NCBI GenBank assembly: GCA_963730305.1
Contig: CAVSRB010000007.1
Location: 362,358 to 426,357, forward strand
Length of the DNA stretch: 64,000 nt
From: CAMYMQ01 sp963730305
GTDB lineage: Bacteria > Pseudomonadota > Alphaproteobacteria > Bin65
Direction: 5' to 3'
This document shows, piece after piece, positions 8,895 through 17,379 of the stretch. Under the pieces are notes generated by a model. That model made no database searches. It was not told the DNA's origin and saw nothing but the letters and a program-made list of their open reading frames with translations. The number at the start of each line of letters is the position of its first letter. Position 1 is the first letter of the stretch. The position numbers and the translations under genes were made by a program.

Positions 8895-10256
8895 GTGAAC
8901 CGCGTCGCGCTATCGCTGGTCTGCATCGCCTGCGTCGCCAACGGCGCGTGGGCCCAGGATCGTGCGCCCGTGCCGACCTCGCCCGACGTCCGCGCCCAGG
9001 CGGCCCCGGACGCCGCACCGAGCCCCGCACCGCCCGACAAGCCGCCGGCCAAGCCGGGCGAGAAGACGGGCGAAAAGCCGGGCGAAAAGCCGGTCTCGCT
9101 GCCGCGCGCCTTTGCGGCATGGCTCACCGCCTTCAAGGTCCGCGCGCACGACGCCGGGATCAGCGCCAAGACGCTCGCCGCCGCCTTCCGCAAGGTCCGC
9201 TACAACGCCAGGGTCATCGCCCTGGACAACTACCAGCCGGAATTCGTCCACCCGGTCGGCGCCTACGTCCAGGGCCGCATCACGCCGGCGATCATCGCCA
9301 AGGGGCGCCGCCTCGCCGCCCGCCACAAGGCGCTGCTGGACAAGGTCGAGGCGACCTACGGCGTGCCCCGCGAATACCTGCTGGCGATCTGGCGGATCGA
9401 GACCGGCTACGGCAGCCAGTTCGGCGGCTTCAACGTGATCGAGGCGCTCGCCACCCTCGCCTTCCACGGCCACCGCAAGGGCTTCTGGGCCGGCGAGCTG
9501 CTCGCCGCGCTGCGCATCGTCGACCACGGCGACGTCCGCGCCGGGGCGCTGCGCGGCTCGTGGGCCGGCGCCATGGGCCACACCCAGTTCATGCCCTCGA
9601 CCTATCTCAAGCGCGCGGTCGACTTCGACGGGGACGGCCGGCGCGACATCTGGACCAGCCTGGCCGACGCCTTCGGCTCGACCGCCAATTATCTGAAGCA
9701 GGCGGGCTGGCAGCCGGGCATGCCGTTCGGCATCGAGGTCCGCCTGCCCAAGGGCTTCGACTATTCGCGGGCCCATGCCGGCGTGACCGAGCCGGTCGCG
9801 GTCTGGCGCAAGGCCGGGGTGACGCAGGCCGACGGCAAGCCGCTGCCAGAGTTCAAGGGCGCCACCTCGATCGTGGTGCCGGCGGGCTACAAGGGGCCGA
9901 TCTTCCTGGTCACCGCGAACTATCGCGCCCTGCTCCACTACAACAACGCCGCGGCCTACGCGCTGACGGTCGGCATCCTCGCCGAGCGCCTGGCCGGGCG
10001 CGGCCGGGTGGTCCGGCCGTGGCCGAACAAGGACCGCCTGCTGCGCCGGGAAGAGAAGGAGGAGCTGCAGCGCCGCCTGATCGCGCTCGGCTACGATCCG
10101 GGGACCGTCGACGGCAAGGTCGGGCCGTCGACGCGCGCCGCGATCCGCGCCTTCCAACAAAAAGTCGGCAATCCGGCCGACGGCTACGCCAATTTCGAGC
10201 TGCTGAAGCTGGTGCGCAGCAAGTCGAGCAAGAAATCATCGGCGGGGAACGAGTAA
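8895..10256 (+). CDS. MltB-type lytic murein transglycosylase with C-terminal peptidoglycan-binding domain
   Basis: About 453 residues. A signal peptide ends at ...GAWAQ, followed by a Pro/Lys/Gly linker with repeated PGEK units, a transglycosylase domain with the catalytic glutamate at about residue 169 in WRIETGYGS, and a PG_binding_1 domain at the C-terminus. It should cleave MurNAc-GlcNAc bonds in the periplasm to give 1,6-anhydro ends. GTG 8895 is preferred as start because AGGGGGA lies just upstream; GTG 8865 is the alternative. The next gene is a paralogue of the same architecture, probably an old duplication. Confidence 0.9.
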   Translation: MNRVALSLVCIACVANGAWAQDRAPVPTSPDVRAQAAPDAAPSPAPPDKPPAKPGEKTGEKPGEKPVSLPRAFAAWLTAFKVRAHDAGISAKTLAAAFRKVRYNARVIALDNYQPEFVHPVGAYVQGRITPAIIAKGRRLAARHKALLDKVEATYGVPREYLLAIWRIETGYGSQFGGFNVIEALATLAFHGHRKGFWAGELLAALRIVDHGDVRAGALRGSWAGAMGHTQFMPSTYLKRAVDFDGDGRRDIWTSLADAFGSTANYLKQAGWQPGMPFGIEVRLPKGFDYSRAHAGVTEPVAVWRKAGVTQADGKPLPEFKGATSIVVPAGYKGPIFLVTANYRALLHYNNAAAYALTVGILAERLAGRGRVVRPWPNKDRLLRREEKEELQRRLIALGYDPGTVDGKVGPSTRAAIRAFQQKVGNPADGYANFELLKLVRSKSSKKSSAGNE

Positions 10257-10380
10257 CGGCCGCCATGGCAAGAAAGCATCAACCACTCTTCTTCTATTTG
10301 TGGCTGTACAACGCACACTATCTTGATAGAATCCATTTGGATTCTCTGTGTGCCGGGGGTCATGACACGGGGACGTCATC

Positions 10381-11850
10381 ATGGTCGACACGATGATCAA
10401 GCCTTCTACGGCCGCTAGGCTGGCCTTGGTGCTGGCCGGCGGTCTCACCGCTGCATCCTGCGCCTCCTCGCCGTCGCCCAAGACGGCGACGGCGCAGTTC
10501 GAGCGCTGCCGCGCCTATGCCGGGCCGCTCTATCGGGGCTCGCCGAGCTTCGACGAGTGGAAGGACCGCGTGCGCGCGGTCGCGCGCCGCTGCGGCATCG
10601 GCTACTGGACCGTCCATCGGGCGCTGAGCGGCATGGACCAGGCCAAGGCCGACGACGACCGGCTGATCGCCCGGGTCGACGCGCTGCCGAGCCGCCGGCC
10701 GCTGCCCGGCGCCAATTCGCCGCAGCAGGTGACGGCCGTGCAGTTCGCCTACGCCGGCGACCGCAAGATCGACTTCTCGACCCAGCGCAAGCCCACCAAC
10801 GCGATCCACGCCTATCTCGAACGCCGGATCACCCCCGAGTTCGTCGAGAAGGGCCGCGAGCTGCTCGAGAAGTACCGCACCGTGCTCGACAAGATCGAGA
10901 AGCAGTACGGCGTGCCCAAGGAATACCTGGTCGCCTACTGGGGGATCGAGACCAACTACGGCGCCTTCACCGGCAACCACGACGTCATCCGCACGCTCGC
11001 CCGCCTCGGCTACGGCAGCACCCGGCGGCGCTTCTTCGCCGACGAGCTGCTGGCGTCGCTGATCATCCTCGACAAGGGCTACGCGAGCCGCTCGCAGCTC
11101 TACGGCTCGTTCGCCGGCGCGATGGGCCAGCCGCAGTTCATGCCAAGCTCCTATCTCTACTACGCCGTCGACGAGGACCGCGACGGCCGCCGCGACATCT
11201 GGACGACCCCGGCGGATATCTTCGCCTCGGTCGCCAACTACAACCGCAAGCGCGGCAAGTGGAGCCCGGACTACAACTACGCGCTCGCCGAGGTGAAGCT
11301 GCCCCGCGACTTCCCCTACGAGCTGTCGGGCTTCAACAAGCCGCGGCCGATCGAGGACTGGGTCAAGCTCGGCGTGACCCGGTCGGACGGCACGCCGCTG
11401 CCCACCAACCTCAAGGGCGACGCGGTCGTCTACCTGCCCGCGGGCTGCGACGGGCCGGCCTTCCTGCTCAACGGCAATTTCCACGCCATCATGCGCTACA
11501 ACAACCTGATCGAGTACGGCTTCGCCGTCTCGGTCCTGGCCGAGAAGATCCGTGGCGACTTCACGATCAAGAAGGAATGGCCGGACAGCGACGTCGCGCT
11601 CAACAAGCGCGAGCGCCAGGACATGCAGCGGCTGCTGACCCGGCTCGGCCACGGCAACCTGAACATGGACGGCGTGCTCGGCGCCAACACCCGGTCGGCG
11701 ATCCGCCAGTTCCAGCGCAAGCACGGCATGTGCGTCGACGGCCACGCCAACGTGCGCCTGTACAACATGATCAAGCACCGGTTCCAGCGCTACTACTCGA
11801 TGCGCAGCGTCACCGCCACGGAACTGGCCGAGGCCGCACGCCGGCAATAG
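10381..11850 (+). CDS. MltB-type lytic murein transglycosylase, lipoprotein
   Basis: 489 residues. The signal peptide ends in the lipobox TAASC (Cys 27), so the mature protein should be lipid-anchored. The catalytic glutamate is at about residue 190 in YWGIETNYGAF, and a PG_binding_1 domain occupies the last ~70 residues. Role: peptidoglycan remodelling from the outer membrane. It follows a paralogue but with a 124-bp gap containing AT-richer sequence and a small palindrome at 10328-10345, so it may have its own promoter. It ends in a strong rho-independent terminator. Confidence 0.91.
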   Translation: MVDTMIKPSTAARLALVLAGGLTAASCASSPSPKTATAQFERCRAYAGPLYRGSPSFDEWKDRVRAVARRCGIGYWTVHRALSGMDQAKADDDRLIARVDALPSRRPLPGANSPQQVTAVQFAYAGDRKIDFSTQRKPTNAIHAYLERRITPEFVEKGRELLEKYRTVLDKIEKQYGVPKEYLVAYWGIETNYGAFTGNHDVIRTLARLGYGSTRRRFFADELLASLIILDKGYASRSQLYGSFAGAMGQPQFMPSSYLYYAVDEDRDGRRDIWTTPADIFASVANYNRKRGKWSPDYNYALAEVKLPRDFPYELSGFNKPRPIEDWVKLGVTRSDGTPLPTNLKGDAVVYLPAGCDGPAFLLNGNFHAIMRYNNLIEYGFAVSVLAEKIRGDFTIKKEWPDSDVALNKRERQDMQRLLTRLGHGNLNMDGVLGANTRSAIRQFQRKHGMCVDGHANVRLYNMIKHRFQRYYSMRSVTATELAEAARRQ

Positions 11851-11872
11851 CCGGACGGCGCAGACACAATCG

Positions 11873-11911
11873 AAAGGGCGGGTCTCGGACCCGCCCTTTT
11901 CTTTTTGGGAG
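11873..11911 (+). terminator. Rho-independent terminator after the transglycosylase pair
   Basis: GC-rich stem AAAGGGCGGGT/ACCCGCCCTTT with a five-base loop, followed by a T-rich tract. It separates the plus-strand transglycosylase genes from the convergent SDR gene ending at 11914. Confidence 0.9.
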
Positions 11912-11913
11912 CG

Positions 11914-12693
11914 CTACAGCAGCGCCCGCACCAGCCCGCCGTCGACGGTGACGTTCTGCGCCGTGATGTAGGCGGCGTGGCGGGAACACAGGAAGGCGCA
12001 GACCGGGCCGAAATCCTCGGCCTCGCCCAGCCGCTTCGCCGGCACGCTCTCGGCCATGCGCGCCTTGGCGGCGTCCTCGGTGATCCCCTCGCGCGCCGAC
12101 TGGGCCTTGTAGACCCGCTGCAGCGCGCCGGTGTCCATCAGCCCGGGCAGCACGTTGTTGACGGTGATCCCCTTGTCCGCGACCTCCCGCGCCAGGGTCG
12201 ACATGGCGCCGTGCAGGCCCGCCCGCACCGAATTGGCCAGGACCAGGTTGGGATAGGGCTCGCGCACCGCGAACGAGGTGACGTTGAGGATGCGGCCCCA
12301 GCCGCGGGCGATCATGCCGGGCAGGACCAGCTTGGTCATCGACACCGCCGCCAGCAGGTTGGTCTCGAACGCCTTCTGCCAGGTCGCGGTGTCGTGGTCC
12401 ATGAACCGGCCGGGCGGCGGCCCGCCGGCATTGTTGACCAGGATCGCGATCGGGCCGATGGCCTCGACCGCCCGGGCGTGGATGTCGGCGATCGCGTCCG
12501 GCTCGGAGACGTCGCCGGCGATGAAGGCGGCGTCACCGCCCAACGCGGCGACCGCGTCCTGGCCGCGCTGCGCATCGCGGCCGTTGATCGCGAGCTTGAC
12601 CCCCGCTTCCTCCAGATGCTTCGCCGCCGAGAAGGCCAGCCCCTGCGTGCCGCCCAACACCAGCGCCGCTTCGCCGGCAATGCCCAGATCCAT
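11914..12693 (-). CDS. SDR-family oxidoreductase with degenerate catalytic motif
   Basis: 259 residues, classical SDR length. The glycine motif is LGGTQGLAFSAAK rather than TGxxxGxG, NNAG is intact, and the C-terminus ITAQNVTVDGG is typical. The usual catalytic YxxxK is missing: the corresponding stretch reads NLVLANSVRAGLHG, with neither Tyr nor Lys at the expected positions. SDRs with this LxxSNxxRAG-type sequence form a recognised divergent group annotated as 3-oxoacyl-ACP reductase-like. Reductase activity by the standard mechanism is doubtful. Confidence 0.85.
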   Translation of the reverse strand: MDLGIAGEAALVLGGTQGLAFSAAKHLEEAGVKLAINGRDAQRGQDAVAALGGDAAFIAGDVSEPDAIADIHARAVEAIGPIAILVNNAGGPPPGRFMDHDTATWQKAFETNLLAAVSMTKLVLPGMIARGWGRILNVTSFAVREPYPNLVLANSVRAGLHGAMSTLAREVADKGITVNNVLPGLMDTGALQRVYKAQSAREGITEDAAKARMAESVPAKRLGEAEDFGPVCAFLCSRHAAYITAQNVTVDGGLVRALL

Positions 12694-12798
12694 CTTCGTC
12701 CCTCCCCCGTTTGTCGGTATCGCGCCGCACCGGTTTCGGGCCCGGCGCGGCCGGCGGGATATTGGGCGTTGGCGGCGGCGTTCGCAACGAATGGGTGG

Positions 12799-13428
12799 TC
12801 AGGCGGCGACCGCGCTGGCGACGACCGGCGTCTTGACCGCGGCGACGAAGCGGCGGACCAGGGCGTGGTCCTTGATCCCGGGCGCGCGCTCGACCCCCGA
12901 GGCGACGTCGACCCCGGCCGGCCGATAGCGACGGCAGGCGGCGGCGACGGTGTCCGGGGTCAGCCCGCCGGCGAGGATGAAGCGCGGATTGTCGACCAGC
13001 ATCGCGGCAGCCTCGTGGTCGGCGACCTGGCCGGCCCCGCCGAAGCGGCCGTCGGGCGCGCCGTCGATCAGCCAGCCCTGCACGGGATAGGCGCAGACCC
13101 GGTCGATGCCGACCGGCCCGCGGAACGCCTTGATCGCCGGGCCGGGAACCTGGACCGCGGCTTCGGGCGGCTCGTCGCCGTGGAGCTGGACCGCGCTCAG
13201 GCCGACCCGCTCGCGGATGTCGCGGATCCGGGTCACCGGCGCGTCGACGAAGACGCCGACCCGGCCGACGAAGGGCGGCAGGCGCAGGGCGATGCGCGCG
13301 GCCTCGTCGGGGTGGATGTAGCGCGGACTGCCCTGCCAGAACACGAAGCCGATCGCGTCGGCCCCGGCCTCGGCGGCGGCGAGCGCATCCTCCAGGCGGG
13401 TGATCCCGCAGATCTTGACCGCGATCAT
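12799..13428 (-). CDS. trpF: Phosphoribosylanthranilate isomerase
   Basis: 209 residues, TIM-barrel. The N-terminus MIAVKICGITR carries the catalytic cysteine, and VQLHGDE plus the C-terminal phosphate-binding loop GVDVASGVE are present. It converts N-(5-phosphoribosyl)anthranilate to CdRP in tryptophan synthesis. The start overlaps the trpC stop by 4 bp (ATGA), so the two are translationally coupled. Last gene of the attenuated trpD-trpC-trpF operon. Confidence 0.95.
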   Translation of the reverse strand: MIAVKICGITRLEDALAAAEAGADAIGFVFWQGSPRYIHPDEAARIALRLPPFVGRVGVFVDAPVTRIRDIRERVGLSAVQLHGDEPPEAAVQVPGPAIKAFRGPVGIDRVCAYPVQGWLIDGAPDGRFGGAGQVADHEAAAMLVDNPRFILAGGLTPDTVAAACRRYRPAGVDVASGVERAPGIKDHALVRRFVAAVKTPVVASAVAA

Positions 13429-14186
13429 CCGCGCAGCCCCCTGGCCGCGGCGCCCGGGTCGCCGCTCGCCATCAGGGCCGAGCCGACCAGGATCGCGTCG
13501 GCGCCCGCCGCGGCCATGCGGGCGGCGTCGTCGGGGCCCAGAACGCCGCTCTCCGCGACCCGCAGGATCGTCTCCGGGATCAGCGGCAGCAGCCGCTCGC
13601 TGACGCCGAGGTCGACCGACAGGTCGTCGAGATTGCGGTTGTTGACGCCGATGATCGGCGCGCCCGCGGCCAGCGCGATGCCCAGCTCGAGCTCGGAATG
13701 GACCTCGACCAGGGCGTCGAGGCCGAGATCGTTGGCCCGGCGCAGATAGTCGCCGACCTCGGTGCCGAGCACCGAGACCATCAAGAGCACGGCGTCGGCG
13801 CCGGCGGCGCGGCTCTCGTCGAGCTGGCACGGATCGACCACGAAGTCCTTGCGCAGGACCGGCAGCGGCTGCGCCGCGCGCACCGCCCGGAGGTCGTCGA
13901 GCGAGCCGCCGAAATAGCTCGGCTCGGTCAGCACCGAGATCGCGTCGACCCCGGCGTCGGCGTAGCGGCGGGCGACGTCCGGTGCGTCCGCGTCGGCCGC
14001 GATCGCGCCGGCCGACGGACTGCGCCGCTTGACCTCGGCGATGAGCGACAATCCCGGCGCGGCGAGCGCGCCGGCGAAGGACCGCGGCGGCGGCACCGGT
14101 TCGGCGCCGGCCGCGGCGAGCGGGTCGGCGCGCAGCGCGTCGACCGCCGCCCGGCGGGCCGAGACGATGTCGGCGAGAACGCTCAT
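13425..14186 (-). CDS. trpC: Indole-3-glycerol-phosphate synthase
   Basis: 253 residues. Key motifs: LIAEVKRRSPSAG (catalytic Lys and Glu region), LRKDFVVDPCQ, IIGVNNRNLDDL and VAESGV. It closes the ring of CdRP to indole-3-glycerol phosphate. Unlike the E. coli enzyme it is not fused to trpF. Overlaps trpD by ATGA at its start and trpF at its end. Confidence 0.95.
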   Translation of the reverse strand: MSVLADIVSARRAAVDALRADPLAAAGAEPVPPPRSFAGALAAPGLSLIAEVKRRSPSAGAIAADADAPDVARRYADAGVDAISVLTEPSYFGGSLDDLRAVRAAQPLPVLRKDFVVDPCQLDESRAAGADAVLLMVSVLGTEVGDYLRRANDLGLDALVEVHSELELGIALAAGAPIIGVNNRNLDDLSVDLGVSERLLPLIPETILRVAESGVLGPDDAARMAAAGADAILVGSALMASGDPGAAARGLRG

Positions 14187-15199
14187 GCCGCGCTCCTCTC
14201 GGGCTCGGCCAGGTCGGCGATCAGGGCGCCCACCCGGCCCGCCGCGATCGTCTCGGCGGCGAGCGCCGCGCCGCCGCGCAGGCTGTCGACCGCGCCGGCC
14301 GCATAGAGGGCCGCGGCGGCGTTGAGCAGCACGCCGGTGCGCGCCGGGTGGTGCGCGCCTTCGAGGACGGCCTTCAAGGTCGCCGCGTTCTCCTCCGGCG
14401 TGCCGCCGCGGATCGTGTCGAGCGATACCGACCGCAGGCCGAAATCCTCGGGCACCACGACATAGTCGCGCTGGCAGCCGTCGGCCATCTCGACCACCCG
14501 CGTCTCGCCTTCGGGCGACACCTCGTCGAGCCCGCACACCGCCGAGACGACCAGCGCCCGCTCGACGTCCAGCGACGCGAGCACGCTCGCCATCAAGGAC
14601 AGCTTGGCCGGGTCGTAGACGCCGACGAGCTGGGCGGTGACCCGGGCCGGGTTGGTGAGCGGCCCGAGCAGGTTGAACAGGGTGCGCACGGCGAGATCGC
14701 GGCGGATCGGCGCGACGCTCTTCATCGCCGGGTGGTAGTTGGGCGCGAACAGGAAGGCGAAGCCCGACCGGCCGAGCGCGTCGGCCGCCCCGTCGGCGCC
14801 GAGGTCGATCGGCACGCCCAGCGCCTCGAGCAGGTCGGCGCTGCCGCACTTCGACGACACCGAGCGATTGCCGTGCTTGGCCACCGGCACCCCGGCCGCC
14901 GCGGCGACCAGCGCCGCCGCCGTCGACAGGTTGAGCGTGCCCTTGCGGTCGCCGCCGGTGCCGGCGGTGCACAGCCGCGGCCGGTCGTTGGCCGGCACCG
15001 GCACCGCGAGCTGGCGGAAGGTCGCCGCCGCGCCGGCCAGCTCCTCCACCGTCTCGCCCTTGACCCGCAAGCCGACCAGGAAGCCGGCCACCTGCGCCGG
15101 CGAGCCCTCGCCGCCGACGATGGCCCCGATCACGCCCGCCATTTCCTCGTGGGACAGGTCTTCGCCCTGCGCCACCTTTTCGAGACCATCCGTCAGCAT
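14183..15199 (-). CDS. trpD: Anthranilate phosphoribosyltransferase
   Basis: 338 residues. The PRPP/anthranilate motif GTGGD is followed by STAAALVAAAAG and KHGNRSVSSK, all intact. It transfers phosphoribose to anthranilate. ATG 15199 is chosen because GGAGA lies five bases upstream; TTG 15211 would overlap this ribosome-binding site. First structural gene behind the Trp leader peptide and terminator. The anthranilate synthase genes trpE and trpG are not in the window. Confidence 0.95.
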   Translation of the reverse strand: MLTDGLEKVAQGEDLSHEEMAGVIGAIVGGEGSPAQVAGFLVGLRVKGETVEELAGAAATFRQLAVPVPANDRPRLCTAGTGGDRKGTLNLSTAAALVAAAAGVPVAKHGNRSVSSKCGSADLLEALGVPIDLGADGAADALGRSGFAFLFAPNYHPAMKSVAPIRRDLAVRTLFNLLGPLTNPARVTAQLVGVYDPAKLSLMASVLASLDVERALVVSAVCGLDEVSPEGETRVVEMADGCQRDYVVVPEDFGLRSVSLDTIRGGTPEENAATLKAVLEGAHHPARTGVLLNAAAALYAAGAVDSLRGGAALAAETIAAGRVGALIADLAEPERSAA

Positions 15200-15230
15200 C
15201 TTTCTCTCCAATCGCTCACGTCATCAGGTC

Positions 15231-15265
15231 AAAAGAAAAGGGCCCGTCAGTTCTCTGACGGGCCC
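15231..15265 (-). terminator. trp attenuator (rho-independent terminator)
   Basis: On the minus strand an 11-bp perfect stem (5' arm GGGCCCGTCAG, loop AGAA) is followed directly by TTTTCTTTT. It sits between the leader peptide stop and trpD, 31 bp from each. A second GAGGGCCCG, just after the Trp codons (15321-15329), can pair with the 5' arm because GGGCCC is self-complementary, giving a possible antiterminator. Confidence 0.88.
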
Positions 15266-15296
15266 TCGCGAAAATCGCTTGGTTCAGACCGGGTCG

Positions 15297-15413
15297 CTAC
15301 GCGCGCACAGCAAACCCCGGCGGGCCCTCATGGGAAGGCCACCACCACCACGCAGCCGCCGCGCGGAGGCCGCGCGGGCAGACTGTCTGGGTTCGGGTCG
15401 AATTCTTGGGCAT
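15297..15413 (-). CDS. trpL: Trp operon leader peptide
   Basis: A 38-codon reading frame beginning MPKNSTRTQ and ending FAVRA-stop. It contains four consecutive TGG (Trp) codons at 15339-15350. It begins ~22 bp downstream of the predicted transcription start and is followed by a canonical terminator and trpD. This is the standard layout for ribosome-mediated attenuation: scarce Trp-tRNA stalls the ribosome on the four codons and prevents termination. Four Trp in a row in so short a peptide is very unlikely by chance. The ribosome-binding site is weak (GGATTGG). Confidence 0.9.
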   Translation of the reverse strand: MPKNSTRTQTVCPRGLRAAAAWWWWPSHEGPPGFAVRA

Positions 15414-15428
15414 CACAACCAATCCGGT

Positions 15429-16346
15429 TCAGCGTTCGCGGCGTATATCGGCTCCGCCGACGGCTGTCAACCGACGACCGCCGAGCCCGCTGGCCAGGTC
15501 CGACACCGTCGCCGCGAGCGCGTCGGCCAGCGCCGGCGTCGCCCTGCCGGCGCCGTCGAGATGGTCGGCGATGCTCTTGACCACCGCCGTGCCCACCGCG
15601 ATGCCGTCGGCGAAACCGCCGACCGCCTGCGCCATCGCCGCGGTGCGGATGCCGAAGCCGGCGACCACCGGCATGCCCAGCCGCTCGCGCAGGCGGGCCA
15701 GGCTCCCGGCCATGCCGGCGACGGACGGCGGCGCGCCGCCGGTCGCGCCGGGCGAGGCGACGCAATAGACGAAGCCCCGCCGCGCCCAGCGGGGCAGGTC
15801 GAAATGGTCGGGGTCGTCGGGCGGCGCGATCGGGATGTAGGCGAGGCCGTGGCTCAGCGCCGCGACCCGCCACGCGCCGGTCTCGATCGCCGTCGCCTCG
15901 ACCATCAGGATGCCGTCGGCGCCGGCGTTGCGCGCCGCGCCGATGAAGGGCAACGCGCCGAAGCGGCGCAGGTCGGCGGCATAGCCCATCAGCAGGATCG
16001 GCACGTCGGCGTTGCCCGCCCGCAGCCGGGCGGCCAGGTCGATCGCCGTCTGAGGGGTCGCGCCCGCCGCCCGCGCCCGCGCATGCGACGCCTGGATCAC
16101 CGGGCCGTCGAGCACCGGGTCCGCCGACGGGATGCCGATCTCGACGATGTCGGCGCCGGCCGCCGGCAGCCGCTCGACCAGGCGCGCCGCGGTCTCCCGG
16201 TCGGGATCGCCCGCCGTGACGAAGGTCATCAGCGCGGTCCGGCCGGTGGCCTGCGCGCGGGCGAAGCACTGGGCGAAGCGGTCTGGGCGAAGCGGTCGGG
16301 CCGAAGCGGTCTGGTCAACGCGGTCTCTCCTGCCCGGCCGCAGCAC
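15429..16346 (-). CDS. trpA: Tryptophan synthase alpha chain
   Basis: 305 codons from GTG 16346. The catalytic pair is present: Glu in VEIGIPSADP and Asp in DPVLDGP (equivalents of E. coli E49 and D60). GFVYCVASPG, GFGI and GTAVVK phosphate-loop motifs are intact. The protein cleaves indole-3-glycerol phosphate to indole. The normally conserved PFSDP reads PSADP, so it is somewhat divergent, and trpB is not adjacent. The first ~20 residues are encoded by a 14-bp tandem repeat whose copy number sets the reading frame from upstream starts, so the true N-terminus is uncertain. Confidence 0.85.
   Translation of the reverse strand: MLRPGRRDRVDQTASARPLRPDRFAQCFARAQATGRTALMTFVTAGDPDRETAARLVERLPAAGADIVEIGIPSADPVLDGPVIQASHARARAAGATPQTAIDLAARLRAGNADVPILLMGYAADLRRFGALPFIGAARNAGADGILMVEATAIETGAWRVAALSHGLAYIPIAPPDDPDHFDLPRWARRGFVYCVASPGATGGAPPSVAGMAGSLARLRERLGMPVVAGFGIRTAAMAQAVGGFADGIAVGTAVVKSIADHLDGAGRATPALADALAATVSDLASGLGGRRLTAVGGADIRRER
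15442..15470 (-). promoter_or_regulatory. Sigma-70-type promoter of trpL-trpDCF
   Basis: Minus strand: TTGACA (15465-15470), exactly 17 bp, then TATACG (15442-15447). The predicted start lies near 15435, about 22 bp before the leader ATG. The promoter is embedded in the 3' end of trpA (stop at 15429), so trpDCF can be transcribed independently of trpA. Confidence 0.85.
16269..16324. repeat. 14-bp tandem repeat, four units, at the trpA start
   Basis: On the plus strand CTGGGCGAAGCGGT occurs twice exactly (16269-16282, 16283-16296), followed by two diverged units. The unit length is not a multiple of three, so any gain or loss of a copy changes the reading frame between the start region and the trpA core. 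With one unit fewer, a TTG preceded by AGGAG would open in frame with trpA. Confidence 0.9.
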
Positions 16347-16382
16347 GGCCTGCCGCCGGCGTCCCGTCTCGGGCGTCAGGCT

Positions 16383-17376
16383 TCAGGCGTCGGGAACGCC
16401 GGGCTTGGGTATCTTGCCGAGGCCGTCGAGCAGGGTCACGAAGGTCTTCAGCTTCTCCTGCTGGTAGGCTTCCACGTCGATGCCGCGATAGTCGTAGTAG
16501 CCCTGGCGCTCGCGCATGCCGCGGCGGCCGTCCTTCATCATCCGCTCGACCTCCGCCGGCGGCTTGTGGCGCGGCGAATTCGAGCGCCTTCGCCAGGTAG
16601 TTGCCGGCGTAGTAGAAGATGTCGACCCCGCCCCAGTCGATGAACTCGATCGCGCCCATGGTCGTGTAGCGCGGCCCGAAGCCGTTCATGATCGCCTTGT
16701 CGATGTCCTCGGCGGTGGCGACCCCCTCCTCGATCATCCGCGTCGATTCGGCCATCAGCAGCGACTGCAGGCGCGGCAGGATGTAGCCGGGCGAGGCGCC
16801 GCAGCGGACCGGCACCTTGCCGACCGCCTCGAACAGCGCCATCAGCCGCGTCACCACCGCCTCGTCGGTGGTCGGGCTGGCGCTGACCTCGACCAGCGGG
16901 ATCAGGTAGGCCGGGTTGAGGAAATGGGCGTTGAGGAAACGTTCCTGGCCCTTGACGAAGCCCTGCAGCTCGGTGACCAGCATGGTCGACGTGGTCGAGG
17001 CGATCGTCGCGTCGGGCTTGGCCAGCGCGCTCATGCGGCCGAGCGCGTCCTCCTTGGCCTCGAGCGTCTCGGGGACGCCTTCGAGCAGATAGTCCGCCGC
17101 CGCGATCGGCGCGTCGGCGTCGTCGAGGCCGACCACGTCGATCAGGGCGAGGGCGTTCGCCGCCTGCTTCTCGGTCATCAGGCCGAGCGACGACAGGAAG
17201 GCCATGTTGCCGGCGATCTCGGTGCGGACGTCCTCGGCCATGCGCGCGAAGTCGTCGGCGGCGCGCGCCTTGAAGTCGACCAGGGTGACCGGATAGCCGG
17301 CATAGGCGAAGACGTGGGCCATGCCCCGGCCCATGCGACCGGCGCCGACCGCGACGATGTTGGGTTTGTCGCTCAT
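16383..17376 (-). pseudogene. 3-hydroxyacyl-CoA dehydrogenase family protein (single-base frameshift)
   Basis: NAD-binding N-terminus with VGAGRMGRGMAHVFA, then NAHFLNPAYLIPLVE and the C-terminal helical domain of 3-hydroxybutyryl-CoA dehydrogenases. The frame breaks near 16577-16580, where the minus strand reads GAATTCG. Removing one T restores a 330-residue protein whose tail ends KIPKPGVPDA, the usual family ending. It probably oxidises a 3-hydroxy acid or its CoA ester. It starts 3 bp after the octopine-type dehydrogenase, in line with a TRAP transporter operon. Sequence error is as likely as real decay. Confidence 0.85.
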
Positions 17377-17379
17377 CGA

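Noticed and set aside
10328..10345. Palindrome AGAATCC-ATTT-GGATTCT upstream of the lipoprotein transglycosylase
   Set aside because: It could be an operator or weak terminator but has no T-tract, no second copy and no candidate regulator.
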